Part shown: piece after piece, positions 1 to 30,485 of the stretch
Layout of the letters: the number at the start of each line of letters is the position of its first letter
Position numbering within the stretch: the stretch's first letter is position 1
Source: Cristatella mucedo
Taxonomy: Eukaryota; Bryozoa; Phylactolaemata; Cristatellidae
Direction: 5' to 3'
Length of the DNA stretch: 64,000 bases
NCBI GenBank assembly: GCA_009760855.2
Contig: WPIO01000041.1
Coordinates: 718,501 to 782,500, forward strand
Translations under genes and position numbers: made by a program
The notes under the pieces: generated by a model
Told to the model about the DNA's origin: nothing
The model's database searches: none
The model's input: the letters and a program-made list of their open reading frames with translations, nothing else

Positions 1-124
<124 letters not shown>

Positions 125-131
125 ATGTGTG

Positions 132-1720
132 TGGCACTTTCTGTGTCTGCTTGTTTGCATCTCTCTTGCCAATTTTCCTTCGCCAAGCCTGTCAGTACAT
201 CGACCGCTTTCGAGGCCAATGCACTTATTATGCAGGAACAGCCAGGGTTTGTAGCTTGCTGCAACAGCAGGCATTGCTGGTCCAGCTTCAAATCTGACTA
301 AACAGACATGGTCAGTTTGTTCGGCCCTCTGCCTCATCCAGTGCACCTCTTTGATGTTCGCCCCACCCTCTCTTGCTGCGCAGAGCTAGCCTAGCCGCAC
401 ACAGAAGATAGGTCCATGCATGCATCCTCGGGCCACAGGAGCAGTAGTCAGTAGCTGCTCTGACTTGGGGAGCTGCTCACTGGCTCACTCGAAGCCTAAG
501 GTAAAGAGGAGGCTGAGGCTCTGGAGCAGTCGGCACCTGCGCGCCTGCGCATGCGTCAGCAGCCAGGCAGCTCAGTGTTCCTCGGGACTTTGTGGGGAGC
601 GCTGCCGGGCCAGCCTTCAGCCGAGGCTGGCGAGTGTGGGATCTCAGATGCTTTCGCAGGCCCCTGTCCAGCTAGGATGGCAAGCTTCATAGGGGGAGGG
701 GGTGTGGACGTGGGACTCCCTCCTCACGTCACTGCCAATACCTCCACCCCCACCCACCCATCCCGGGCTCCCTGCCACGGGTCTTCTGTGAGAAGGCGTG
801 GCCTCTCGAATGGACAGCACACTGTGTTAATATGTAACCCCACAGCCTAATCCGACGATCCGACTTAGTGTCTTGCTCCTGCCAACCACAGGTTGGGTGG
901 CTTCTGGCAGCCCTCCTCCTCCTCCTGGTGCAGTGTCCACGGTGGGTGTGGCCATCGTGGGTGTGGCACTGAAATGCCGAGCTGGCTGGCAGGCAGCGAT
1001 GGGCTGGCGGCATGGGAGCAGCAGCAGCAGCAGGTTACCCGAAGAAGAAAGGAACACGGACACGCTGCTGGCGGCCGCAAGTGAGGCTCACGTCAGCTCT
1101 CGGCATTCGTTGGCGTCTGTGCACCGTCCGTTGATGCCAGCACCGCCAGCACGGCGGCAGCGGCGAGCAGCGGCGGACGTGACACTCTACTGACGAGCTT
1201 CGTCCGACTGACTGCCTCGAGGCGAATATGCCGACTCTTTGTTGTGCGCAGCAAACTAGCTCTCACCCATCGCGTCCGGCTCATCGAGTACGTTTGAGTT
1301 TGGCAGCCTCCAGACGGTCGGCTCGTCTATTTCACATGCTACCTATCATTTCTAGAGCTGTCAAAGATAAAATCCATCAGCGTAGCTGTGCACATTAGAC
1401 TTCCTGAGACAATTTATTTTACGTGGAAAACGGTTTTTTGCCTGGAATCCTGAAGCCATTTAAGGAGAATCGCCCACCTCCTCTACTAAGCCGGCAATGA
1501 CCCTCACCAATCTGTGCCATCGCAAAGCACCAGTGACCGGGTCGTCATTTTCGACATTCACTTGGTTTTGACTGGGGCGCGCTCAGCGAGGGGGTGAGCT
1601 CCTACTACACACACCCCAGTCACACTCCTGTCACTGCCTCTGGAGTCTGTCAGTCACGATGAGCTTGGGTCGCTGCAGCACCTCTGCAGCCTACACGCGG
1701 ACCCAATCCTCACGACGACG
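132..1720. other. No recognisable gene; GC-rich sequence
   Basis: Open frames of 60-110 codons exist on both strands, but none has a recognisable domain or a convincing pair of splice sites. Short CAG runs near 1,019-1,033 and CTC runs near 913-925 make low-complexity peptides. It could be intergenic, or an intron of the gene that starts further right. Confidence 0.4.
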
Positions 1721-1724
1721 AAAT

Positions 1725-1885
1725 TGGAACTGTATAAATAAATAAACATAATTCATTTGTATAGCATCCCGAGAGAACTTGATCGGTATTCAGGGGCTTC
1801 ACATATGCCTCGGGGCTCGAGCCCGCGACGACCTCAGCCAGACCTGGGGTCGAGACGAGCAGCTAAACCTCTGGACCAAACGTCC
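1725..1885 (-). repeat. SINE-II copy (tRNA-derived, LINE-A-like tail)
   Basis: On the minus strand the copy reads from a tRNA-like head, with a B-box-like GTCGCGGGCTCGAGCCC, into a tail with the block GAATACCGATCAAGTTCTCTC and an ACAAATGAATTATG end. The same order occurs at 12,262, 19,338 and 57,122. It is diverged and non-coding. Confidence 0.65.
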
Positions 1886-2171
1886 TACTTGCACGAGCTG
1901 AGCTACAGCCGAGTGCTCGGCGAGTGTACACTCTGATCGTGGGCTATTATGTTTCATTGCTTGCAAGTCTTGCCGCCGGCCTCCCCCCAGTACGCTATAA
2001 TGCTGGCCAGTCTTGTCCACAGGGCAGGAAAATCCTTGCTCCTGCCCCAGAGTACCAGTATTTGCTTTCGAATGACCTGCACTTGTCCAGCTGACTCTGC
2101 TTACAGACTCGAAGCTGGCGATCGGCATCTCGAATCGAGCAGCACTCGATTTTCCGGAGCGCTCGTGTGCT

Positions 2172-2345
2172 CGCTGGCCTTAGCCCAGTGGCAAGGGGCT
2201 CGCTCGTCTCGCACTTCACAACTCCGGGTCGCAGGTTCGATTCCTTCAGCGGGTCGTTCTTCTTTGTTCAATGCAAGAGCTAGGTGATTGAGCCGTCGGG
2301 GCTTTTCTGCTCCTTCACTGATAATGCTGTTAAATCAGCTCAAAT
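2172..2345 (+). repeat. SINE-I copy (tRNA-derived)
   Basis: The tRNA-like head has an A-box-like CTTAGCCCAGTGG at about 2,179 and a B-box GGTTCGATTCC at about 2,235. It continues into a body ending near GCTGTTAAATCAGCTC, the tail shared by the other SINE-I copies in this window. Confidence 0.75.
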
Positions 2346-3200
2346 CTCCAGTCTTCTCTTACTTCCACTCATCTAAGGATGGGGGTGGGGGCAAGTTTTC
2401 TGCCATCTTTGTGTGCGGGTGTCTATATTGGTGTGCCGAATCATACCGAATGATCGATCATTTGCCGAATTGGTGCTTTTCAACTTTGCATTCCTCTGAT
2501 ATGATCCTAGTATCCACGGAGATGGTGGTGACACTGTGTATTCTTAATCTAGAGCTCCTTGGCCAGAATCATGCTGGCTGTAAGCTTGTACTTGTCAGCT
2601 CTGACACGTACCAGAAGTAATCGGCCGAGACTACAACCTCGTGATTGTAGCCCAATAACGTCCCCACTTGCCGATCACTCCCACTTGCTGATCACCCCCA
2701 CGTGCCCCCCCCCCGTGTTGGGCATGATCTCTTATGAATGAGGCCATTAGAACTATTTGGCACGACCCAGTAGTGGAATAGCTGAAATAGCTGGGATCAC
2801 GGAGCCGGTTAGCTGACCGGCTTGAACGAGTAGCACCAGTCGATATATGGATGGAATAACCCACTTCGATTATACCCACCAGGGGAGACTAAACTGTCTT
2901 GCCCCTACTTTGAAAACGGAACCTGTTGCAGGACACCCAGCAGATCTTGGGAATCACTTACCCACATTTGTTAGCAGAAAGCTCCTCTGTAGGCAGCTTT
3001 GCATACCATTTGCTTCCTAATACCGGGTCGAAAGAAGTGACCTGCTGCTACTGACGATTGCGTTTTAGCTGTCCCTGTGGTTTTCGTGTAAGCATTCCTT
3101 GGTAAGCATTCCTTGGTTCAGACCAATGCTTGCTAAGCTAAAAAAAAACAAGCAAGCCAAACCCTGATTTTACCAGCTCGATTTCACTCATCTAATCGAC
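2346..3200. other. No recognisable gene
   Basis: AT-balanced sequence with short open frames only and no clear repeat family. A C-run lies at about 2,706-2,713. Confidence 0.4.
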
Positions 3201-3202
3201 GT

Positions 3203-3205
<3 letters not shown>

Positions 3206-3249
<44 letters not shown>

Positions 3250-3282
3250 GTATATATGTGTGTGTGTATATATATATATATC
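3206..3282. repeat. TG/TA alternating microsatellite
   Basis: TATATA, then GT repeats, then mixed TGTATATA and TATATA blocks. The tract alternates purine and pyrimidine throughout. Confidence 0.9.
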
Positions 3283-3589
3283 TTTGATTTGTATATTTTT
3301 TAATCGACGTTTTCTCATGGAAAGTTGCCACAATCGAACTTTGCAAGGCGAGTCTTGCTGTCAGTGATGTGGTTCGTTCGACTTCACCACGTGAGAAGGA
3401 GGCGGTGGTGGTGGGAACCTCCATCCTCCCCCTTCCGATTCCCCACCACCAAACTCCCCTCAAACTCCCCTCCCCCTCATCCTGCTCTGTAGTGTCCCCC
3501 TGGGCTTGTCTGGTGTATGCTGCTGTTGACTTTGGCTGGCTGGGTCACCACGCAGAAGCTAGTGGTGCTGGCTAAGCTGAGCTGACCTG

Positions 3590-3715
3590 CTGCCTGCTAT
3601 TGCCATTTAGTGCCATCTAGCCGTTCGCGAACAGGGAAGTCCATTTTCTCAAGACTCGAACCCACGACCTGGGTCGGGAAGAGCGAGCACCTTACTTCCT
3701 GGGCTAAGACCTTTT
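3590..3715 (-). repeat. SINE-I fragment, tRNA-like head
   Basis: The minus strand contains a B-box GGGTTCGAGTCTTG preceded by a tRNA-like arm, GCCCAGGAAGTAAGGTGCTCG. It matches the head of the other SINE-I copies. The tail is missing or too diverged to recognise. Confidence 0.6.
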
Positions 3716-3888
3716 GGAGCTTTTTGCAAATTGCAAAAAATTCAAAATTGCAAAATTGCAAATTGCTGTGCAAATGCTTGCAAGAATGGCTAACAAGCAG
3801 TTTCAAGCCAACTTGCTGTGCATTGGTCAATTATCAAATAATGCAGCTACTTGTGCTAAGTTGTACCACTGTAAGTCGTTTTTTTCTT

Positions 3889-4257
3889 TTAGCTAGTCAT
3901 CACACCTGGCGTTCTTGAATTCTTTTGAGCCACCAAGTCGGTGCAAGCATGAGTGAGCAGGTCGGCTCTTATAACTAGAACACGGTTAGCTGAAAGAGCC
4001 GCCCGGTGCTTAAATGGGCATGTTTGAATACAGTTATGTTCAGAGTGCCCCGGGGATACCTCTAGGGAAGCCTGTACAGCCGTGAGCAGGCGCCAGGGCT
4101 CTTTCTCTTCGAGCCCTCTGATCGTACATTGGACGTAGTGCCTTACGTTTTCCTTAAGACCGGCTCCCGTGGCCTTTTGTGTTTGTGTCGTTTGGCTGGC
4201 TGGATAAAATGCCTTGCAGTAGTTGCATCTGACTATCGAGTTGTGTGCCCCAATCAC
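3889..4257 (-). CDS. Unidentified 122-codon ORF with zinc-finger-like spacing
   Basis: Uninterrupted minus-strand frame. Near its start it has a CNYC motif followed about 30 residues later by HYVQC, reminiscent of a C2HC/C2H2-type zinc knuckle, and a further H-x7-C about 70 residues on. I do not recognise the family. It could be a remnant of a mobile-element protein or a chance frame. No promoter, splice site or poly-A signal was confirmed, and neighbouring sequence is repeat-rich. Confidence 0.2.
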   Translation of the reverse strand: MIGAHNSIVRCNYCKAFYPASQTTQTQKATGAGLKENVRHYVQCTIRGLEEKEPWRLLTAVQASLEVSPGHSEHNCIQTCPFKHRAALSANRVLVIRADLLTHACTDLVAQKNSRTPGVMTS

Positions 4258-5325
4258 CCTGTGGCCTCCTCAAAGCCAGATCTAGGTAGCATTTGTGCCA
4301 TTAATGTTAAGCAGCCTCACAATTAGCAGGGATCGGTGCCTGCTCCAGCAATTACCAGCATCAGTGCCTGCTTCTGTGTGCAAGAACTTGCCTAGCCCTG
4401 TAACGCCCTATTTCTGGCATTGCCCCAGATGGTACGCACAGCCCCTGCCGATCGAAAATTCAGGCCCGTGCTTCAGTCTTATCGAGCCAGCCTGCTGCTT
4501 CTGCTGCTGAGTTCCTTTGCCCTCCACCAGCGCCACACCATGGAATCAGTCCAACGGTAACTGTTTGCATCTGCGTACATGTGAAAGCCTGTGTGTGCGC
4601 GTGCATATATGTACGTACGCGTGAGTCCATGTGTGTGCGTGCTCATGCATTTGCAGATCGTAGGCCTTCCTGTAAGCACCATGTCTTGGAAAATTCTGTC
4701 CTGCTACTTACTGGTCACAGTCATGTGACAGTCATGTGACAGTGGTCACAGTCGTGCTGTACCTGGCTGCTTTCCAACTCGACCAGCCTGCTCGGCTGCC
4801 TTTTTGCCACGGATCGCACTTCCTACTCGCTAGCTGACGGTACGATCGCCGTTGACTTGCCAGCTAGGCAAGCCGTCTTTGTTCGCTTCCTGCGGGTGGA
4901 GACTTTCTGTCGCGTGCTCGAGTCAAGGTGAAGTCATTTTCCTTAGTGAGCCAGTAGAAGAATATTGCCAGCCACCACCTCAAGTGCTCGCCGCCACGAC
5001 GTACCATCGGAGTGCTCCACTAGGCAAGCCCTAGAACTCTAGAACGACAGATGCCAGGCCAGGGTGTATGCCTCAGGGAGTGTACCTTCGAGTGTGTGTG
5101 CGTGTCACAATACAGCCGAAAGAAGCAGATTCGCCAGTAGGCCACCGCCGACAGGCAGGGTCTGTCGTATTATTTCTGGGTATTATTGATCGAAGCCAGC
5201 GACAGGTCTGTCCCTGGCTTCGATAAATAAGCGCTAAGAGAAATACTGCCTACTCGGCTGCCGCAACTGCCATTTGCAAACGACCAGTGTGCAACCCCAT
5301 GCTTAACCACGCATAATAAAATGTA
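4258..5325. other. No recognisable gene
   Basis: Contains a short GT/AC-rich stretch at about 4,575-4,650 and a direct repeat of AGTCATGTGAC near 4,720-4,742. Open frames are short and compositionally random. Confidence 0.4.
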
Positions 5326-5329
5326 ATGT

Positions 5330-5500
5330 AATTAAATATAAATTAAATATAATCAATTTGCATGGCCACCTAAGATAACCTAATTCCTATCCAAGTGCTT
5401 CATGTATGCCACTCGATCTCGGTCGTAAAATGCATTCACCTTGACCTCGGTCATCAAAGGATAGCACCTTAACCCCTAGAGTCTAGGGCCTAGACCAAAC
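5330..5500 (-). repeat. SINE-II copy, degraded
   Basis: The minus strand reads from a tRNA-like head through GACCGAGGTCAAGGTGAATG to a tail with AAGCACTTGGATAGGAATTAG and an AT-rich end. The order matches other SINE-II copies, but divergence is high. Confidence 0.5.
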
Positions 5501-7940
5501 TAGGGCTGTGATGCCGTGGCTTCATTGTATTGTCTGCTCAGGTGGCAGCAGGCTTGCCGGCTCAGATTGGAAGGCTGATGGCTGGCTGCATTTTACACAT
5601 GCGCACACGGACCAGCCTCGCCCCTTTCCTAACCAGCAAGCAGCTGCAGAACAGTGCACCTCTTCCTGGGCCAGTTTTGCGCTTGCATTCCAGTTTTATT
5701 CCCCCACCCCACCCCTCGGTCCTCGGCCACCTCATTGGGCCGGGCAGTGGCTGATGTAGGGACGGCCTCGGTGGCTGCCAGGCCTACTATCTATGGTGGG
5801 AGAGTTGGCTTGAGAAAGAATGGGTCTTTCTTGTTCAGTTCGGTAGTATTTTAAGCTAGGGTATCACCGACCGTTGTAGCTGCTGCTGCTTTTCGAAATC
5901 GGTCTCCAGAATGTACCTCAATGCCATCCGGATTCACCATTGTTACCTGCTGTTTGTGTTGGTTGGCATATCATAATGGTACCAGCTTTCGGTTTAAATT
6001 GATGCCTGTAGTCTTGTTGTTGACTGCACGGCACAGCCATCACCAGAGGCAGATTCGGCCCGAGCCGCCCGGACACGGCTTGCAGTGGCAGCCGCGGCAG
6101 CCACTGCAGACGCCTCTTTTGCCGCTCGTCGCTAGCGTGCTCCCTCATTCGACTGCCCGCCAGAGACAGTCACAGGATTCGGAATCGCTGCCCAGTGCAG
6201 CCAGCGAGTAAGCATGCCCCCAGCAGCGGCCGGAGCCGGCTCCAGCACTTCCGGTATCGCCCCCCCCCCACAGCCTAGCCTGAGGCACGCCAGCCAGCCT
6301 GCTCTGGTCGGCATCTGGCAGCGAGTTTGGAAGTGGAAGGCCTCTGGTGCTTGACAGCTAGACTGGATTTTTATTTTGTTTTGTCGTCAATTTAGTCGCC
6401 AGTCAATTTGCCTCCTCCTCCTTGCTCTGCTCTGCCTTGGTTTGCTTGGCCCACGTTGAGCTGGCTTCGTTCAAGCTCAAGTCGCCGCCGAGGGCAGTCG
6501 GCTGCGACAAGTCTGCCTGACTTCACCCGGGTGGGTGGGATTTTCCTGCGAATCCCCTCACCTGACGCTGCCCCGTGTCCCCCCCCTGAATCTTCTTGTT
6601 GCTGCTCTGGAAGTGGCCACGTGCTCGGTACTCGGAATTGGTGCTCCTCCATACTGCTATCGCAGCAGGTGGATTGCTTACCACTGAGTTCCGGTTCGGG
6701 CTTCGAGCCGAGGCAGCTCGGCTTGCCTTATAGCTGCTAGCTTTTCGGGCTTGGAGCCTGGCCTGCCGGCCGGCAGAGACATCAGCTGGGCCCCACCCAA
6801 TAGCAGCTGCAAATCCATCTGAGGCTGGCGCTTGCTTGCTTCGACCGGAAGTCACAGTTGTTTGAGCCTCCGGTTGAGGGGAAGAGAGGGGATTGGGCAG
6901 GGGAGCCGGTGGCATTGCTGCAATGTGGTCTAGACCACTGGGCGAGAGTCAATCGACTGCTGCTGCTGCCCCCAAAGGCCCTTTGCTTCATTCTTCCTTT
7001 GGGCTGTGAATGCACAGGAAGGAAGGGGTGCAGAGGGAACTGGCAGTTGGTCGTGAGATGGCCAGCTGATAGCTCTTTCGGATGCCACTTGGGTTGGCTG
7101 GTCGTGAGGCAAAGGAGCAGGATTTTGCCGGAGTGGCTGGTGCAAGACTGAATACCGTGTGTGCAGCTTGCTTTGGCTAAAAGCGGATGCCCTGGCCCAG
7201 AGCAGCAGGCTCTACTCATCTTGCCTCTCAGCTGGATCTGCAGCAGTGGATGATCTTTGTCACTGGACTAGTATGTAAATAGATTAGTGGCTAGCAATAA
7301 TTGGCTGCATGCCAGACTCTCGAGTGTCCTGCTATCAGATGCACCAATTCCAGTACACAAGCCCCTTTGCATTTAACAAGCCATCGGAAGCTGTGATAAC
7401 CAGGATTGCCTGCTGGAGCCAGACCATCCCCTAGGCTTCGGCAGCCCCCTGCCCCACCCCCATTAGTCCGCTTTGCACTGGCCAAAGGCTGTGGTAGCCT
7501 GATATCACGGCAGCAGCAGCTTGACTTTCTCCACTGGCAAAGGAGGACACAGTGGAATCGGGCTTGTCAGGCTGCATGGGTGGATCAGTGAGCTTTGATC
7601 TATCTGCTCCTTTGCAAGCTCGAGCCTTCTGTGCTGCTGCATAAAGCCTTTCTCGGCCTTTCCCCAAGCTAATGCTGATGGTGAATAATGAAGGAATGTG
7701 TCACATCCGTGCACGGATGTGCACTTTTGTCTGCTCCCATTTACTAGTCAATGCTAGCACAATCCTGCATACGAAAGCACACCATCTACCCTGCTTTATG
7801 TGTCCTTCTTCGCATTCCTACCACTGTTCAACCCTCTTTCATTTTTCCTTTTCGTAGTCTATCCGTCTCCTCACCCGTTCTTGCTCACTCTCTTTCCCAC
7901 TCTCCTTTCTTAGACTCGGTCCCTTCTTCTCACTCCATTT
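5501..7940. other. Mostly no recognisable gene; one candidate upstream exon
   Basis: GC-rich, with many short overlapping frames on both strands and no recognisable repeat family. The only stretch that looks exon-like is the one listed at 6,037-6,207. Confidence 0.35.
6037..6207 (+). CDS. Candidate upstream exon of the CEP170-like gene
   Basis: A GC-rich island with a usable 3' splice site (GCACAG before 6,037) and a consensus donor, AGCGA then GTAAGC, at 6,208. One frame stays open and ends SQDSESLPSAAS plus two bases (phase 2). If the 10.2-kb exon is entered at a tandem acceptor at 10,280 instead of from its own ATG, the phases match. The join would then place Ser-rich residues just before the RRLPAVP motif, as in CEP170 proteins. 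The exon identity is inference; the frame is short enough to be chance. Confidence 0.25.
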
Positions 7941-7943
7941 TTA

Positions 7944-8154
<211 letters not shown>

Positions 8155-8159
<5 letters not shown>

Positions 8160-8650
8160 ACCTCTGCAACAAGGCTTATGTGTCGTGAACATTGAAATTG
8201 CCACATCACACCACTTCTCACCGACCTGCAACGGCTCCCTATAAAGTAGGGCATCGACTTCAAAGGTTTAACACCCATTTTTAGATTCCTTCGTTGTAGT
8301 TTTCCAGCCTACCAATCAGAACCTATCCCCAAGCAGGTTGGGCATCCTACCGTCGGGTCTTCTGACTCGAATCGTTTAGCAGTGCCTCGAACCAACCTCA
8401 AATCCTTTGGAGACCCTGCATTGAGTTTGTGTGCTGCCAAAATCTGAAACTCGCCACAGACGTCACGCCTTCCCTTGACTTGCCATCATTGGAAAAGAAG
8501 CTAAATGTGCGCCTGCTCCTGACGGCATGAGCTGCTTTCCTGTTGTGTGCCCTTTGCGTGCTTAGTCATGCTGACACTGTGCATGTTGCCACGAACCATA
8601 CGGGCATGCTTCCTGAGGGTGCTAAACAAATGTATTACTATTATTATTGT
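8155..8650 (+). mobile_element. LINE-A 3' fragment (CR1/L2-like)
   Basis: Degraded copy of the LINE-A C-terminal coding region and 3' end. It contains remnants equivalent to the LAVRRSSRLV and LLxDLHWLPV region. It closes with GAGGGTGCTAAACAAATGTATTACTATT, the LINE-A terminal block followed by an ATT tail. The left end is truncated at the CT array. Confidence 0.65.
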
Positions 8651-10220
8651 ACTGCTAGCTGCTGCTGCTAGCATGCCCGAGCATGGCTGAGTTTGAGCTG
8701 AGCCTTCGATCGGCTTGCAGTATACCGGTTTTCTCTTATTGTTGTGCTCGGAGTTTTGTGCATGTGTGTACCTTTCATCAATGATGGCCTCTCAGTCTAT
8801 TCATGGTCTACTTTTTCTGTCTCACTAGGCTGACCCTTGGCTGCTATGCACGGCTGCCACGGGCATGGCTGCAGCAGTGATCGTCCAACCGGAGCAGTTT
8901 GCCACTGTTAAAGACAAAGGTACTGGAGCAGCTGCGACCTCTGTCTCGGCTGCTGTGACCGCTGTGCTGCCTCCGCTGCCGCCATCACAGCTACGAATTT
9001 TCTGCATGCCTTCTATCCCATACATGCATTGGTTTTGGCTTCATCGATGCAGAAAAAATAGTCAGATTAATAATAAAGGATTGTAGATCAATCCAAGAGA
9101 ACTAAATTGCTTGGTGACCACTTCAAATGATAAGGAATGAAGTGTATCAATTGCCAGTGATAAAAGTGAACAATGTCAGCATGAGAATGAGAATGCGAGC
9201 AACCACAGGTTAGCCCCGCCCGCCCCCCAAGGAAATCACAAAGGACTAAGCAAATGCCACGAGGTGCATGCGGCAAGTTTTTAGCTCTTTTTCATAGGCT
9301 CTCACTCAAGTCAGGGGATGTCAGGCGTGACATCAGGCGTCAGTGATTTTCGCACTTTGGGAGTAGAAGACTTTAGGGCGTAGCTGCCACAGTATTCGAG
9401 GTTTGATTAAAGGCACTGCTAAACGGCTAAAGGAGCTGATAGTTAGATTCGAAACACGAGGAGTACATTTTTAGGTAGCTTTGCTAATGAAGGGAACCTA
9501 AACAGTTGAGCTAGAGAACTGTAGACTCAGTAGGGGAAAAGTCGTGCAATGACGCAGTCGCAACACATGTTTAAATAAGGACGTTCAAAAGTCATAATCG
9601 TGTACCTCGACAAGCTGCAAACATGTACCTTTGATGTACTAAAGTTCAGCAAATTGTGACACAAGTCTCGTATGATGCAGAGATTGGTGAAGGTTTTTAA
9701 TTTTTAGATATTTTCCTTCCTGTGTATGTCTTAGTTGGGCATTTTTTGCATAACCATTTTCCGGGTGCAAAATAATTGTGAAATTTTCCGATCCTATTTA
9801 ACATGCTATTGGACACATTCGCTTGGTATTTTTTCGACATCCACCTTTAAGTGGGAATGTAATGATATTTCTATTTTCTTGACTGATCTTTGCATTATCA
9901 TTTGGAGGGTTAAAGCATGGATGTCTACCCTTACAGAATAAGTTAGGTTTGTTCGCAAGTCATAACTCCGTCCTTTGGTCCTTACACAGTCACTGACGTC
10001 ACATCTACTAATGACTGTACCTGCAGCATTGATGAGGGTGATAATATTTGCTAATTTGTATTTGTGGCACCAATTATCAAATTGAACGTTGAAATGCGAG
10101 AGCTTTGAAGGACAGTGAACTTAAAGAACGAGACGCGAGCGCCCGCTGGCTCCCTTGCACGGGCTCGTCGCAAGACGCCTGCTTGCAGTAAGCCACTGAA
10201 GCCGATGAGATCTCGGGACA
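8651..10220. other. No confirmed gene
   Basis: Includes a short frame at 8,865-8,919 encoding VIVQPEQFATVKDK between a CTGCAG acceptor and a GTACTG donor (phase 1 to 1). It could be a 45-nt exon but is too short to support alone. The remainder is AT-rich, without repeats I recognise. Confidence 0.35.
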
Positions 10221-28245
<18,025 letters not shown>

Positions 28246-28976
28246 GCAGCAGATGCAATTGGCGAGAGGCGGCGGCCCGTGCACCAGATGCACGGTAGCT
28301 GGCTCTGCTCTGCTCCGCTCCGGTGCCTCACTCGGCTCGTGAGAATTGTCAAGGGTATATTTTTCGGTAGGTTTTCAAATTGATATTACTTGTGGACGCG
28401 AGCTGCTGTACTTTGTCGCAGGCGTGTGCGATCGCTGGATGTATTCGGCTTCCTGACTGAATTGATATTGGCTGAATGCCGAGACCGTCAGTGGTCCAAT
28501 GACCTGCGGTTGTCTGCTTTTCGTCCGATATGGGTAGGAAATGGCGATGACTTCGTCGCTTGAGGCGACCGTAGCTTATGCTTGCTATGCAATTTCCACT
28601 GTCAAGCAAACGGTCTTCACAAGAGCCCGGCTTTCCGGCAACTGCAGCCACCGCATGTTCCCTTTACTGCCGTCTTGTTTGGACAGCTCAAAATCAGCTC
28701 TACTCTAGTAGTATTCATGAGTTGGAATTCTACGAGCCCAATTCTAATGGGAGCGGACGATTCTTTCGCCTGAATTTAGCTCAGTATTGCAGCCTATAGA
28801 TGCAGTAGGAACTGCGGCTTGTCAAGGCGGGTTGTTTGTCATAAGACTAGTGGTATGGTCCAGGCACGATGGCCAAGATGCATGCACTTCAGGTGCAGTT
28901 ACACGGTTTCAGTGGCTGCTTCCAGACGATGCTTTTCAAATTGCAACTTTGGTGTGACGAGAGAATGAGAGAAAGC

Positions 28977-28982
28977 AATAAA
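28977..28982 (+). terminator. Candidate poly-A signal for the CEP170-like gene
   Basis: AATAAA about 730 nt after the proposed stop codon. A second AATAAA follows near 29,024. No experimental support; the motif is common by chance. Confidence 0.3.
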
Positions 28983-29141
28983 AACTCTGCACAGACTCAC
29001 TCTTCTCTGAGAGAGTGACAGCCAGAATAAATGTATGGCTTGCTGAGGAATGACCTTGTAGTCTATACAGCTCTTAAGCCGGTGATCAACACGTTTGCTG
29101 AAGTTTAGAATTTTCGGTGAAATTCCTCACTAGTCACCCCA

Positions 29142-29881
29142 TCAACTGCTGAAACGGAAGATTTTATAATAACGAACCGGTGAGTGATGAAAACCAGTGC
29201 ATATCTGTGGCATCTCAGAGGGTGCAAAATCTAAGGACTCGGCGAGTTGCCGCACCAGAACAGCTCTGCCAAAAATAGGTACCTTATCTCCGCAGGTCGC
29301 GTGGACGACTGACTTGATCAGCTCGCCGACCTTGACCCGAAGGATTGATCGCTGCAACTGCTCGCTGTCCTCGGTTAAATTCTCTCGTTGCTACAATTTA
29401 CTTCTGCTTGGCAGCCTGGCGCTTGAGTAGCGGTCCAACGATTACCCGTAGCGTCCTGCAGCCTGCGTCCCTGTGCTGATGTCTCTGGAGCAGCTATCGG
29501 AAGCAAGGACGGGAGATAATCGGGTGTGGCCGTCATTGTCAGCTCACGTTCCAAGCTGCAGGCTTTTACCGTAGTTGACTCACACTTGATGGTGGGCACC
29601 GGATCCTGTGAGAGTGTTAATAGGCTCTTATAGGACCTAATTCGGAACGCCACACGAAAAATGTGAGGCCCTGCATAGCTCATACGCTGACTATTGTACA
29701 CTATAAAGTACATCGATCTACTGAAGATCCTGCTGTGGCTAAGCATGGTAAATTTGTCCGAGGCTTGCACTAAATCCTTTTTCCGAGGAGTTGAGGCTAG
29801 GCCGCAGGCACGTTGGCTACCTGAGGTAGTCATGTAAAGGGCGGCGTTGTCTCTGGGCTCACTCGCCTTCTCTGGCGGCAA
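29142..29881 (-). pseudogene. Two overlapping unidentified ORFs, possibly one broken gene
   Basis: A minus-strand frame of 168 codons (29,881 to 29,375; first ATG several codons in) includes HIFRVAFRIRSYKSLLTLSQ and ends NCSNERI. A second frame, open from about 29,402 to 29,142, reads EDSEQLQRSILRVKVGELIK then SVVHATCGDKVPIFGRAVLV. The second starts just as the first ends, in another frame, so a single frameshifted gene or two exons are both possible. I recognise no family and found no good splice pair between them. Confidence 0.25.
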
Positions 29882-30127
29882 GCCATTTTTTGTTATATGC
29901 GGAGCTAGTTTATTTCTTTATTGAGCATTCGTGACCCACTCCGGCCGTCGGCTGCAAGTGGGATCTGTGCTATTTAACCGGCTTGGATTGAAGTAGCCAA
30001 AGTATAATTGTTATGCAATTAACGATCCGTTCAGTTACGGCGTCTTTGAGCATTGTGGGCTAAATTGGGAAATCGAGCAATTTAGTAAAGACACGAGCTG
30101 TAAGGCACGAGTGAGTGTAATTTAACG

Positions 30128-30485
30128 TATCTCCGTCTGTAACTCGACAAAGTCATAAAGACCATGTGGGTGTTACGCAGGAGAGTTTTGTTTAGCGAAC
30201 TCACAGCCTAAGCGGCTTTCGGTATCTCACGCAGCAAAGAGAAAGTGGGAAGCATAGCAGAGTCAGGAGAGCAGTTGAGGTAGTGAGTAGCATGGAAGTA
30301 GCAGTTCAGGGTCGCTGAAAAGGATGAGCCATAGTCGCAGCAGGAGAGTAGTTGCCGTTGCGTAAGAATTGTGGAAGCGAGTTCCACAGTCTAGGACCTG
30401 CAGAGCTAAAGCTTCTGTCGCCAACGGTCTTTAAGCGGAGGAATGGGACAGCTAGTTTATTGTCCACAGAGGACCAGAGTGGAAG
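30128..30485 (-). mobile_element. LINE-B 3' fragment
   Basis: On the minus strand the coding remnant (KLAVPFLRLKTVGDRSFSSA, then RNDN) leads to the LINE-B 3' end CTCCTGCGTAACACCCACAT and GTTACAGACGGAGATACG. Compared with other copies it lacks a short part around the FSLL and GYRMRT segments. Confidence 0.8.
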
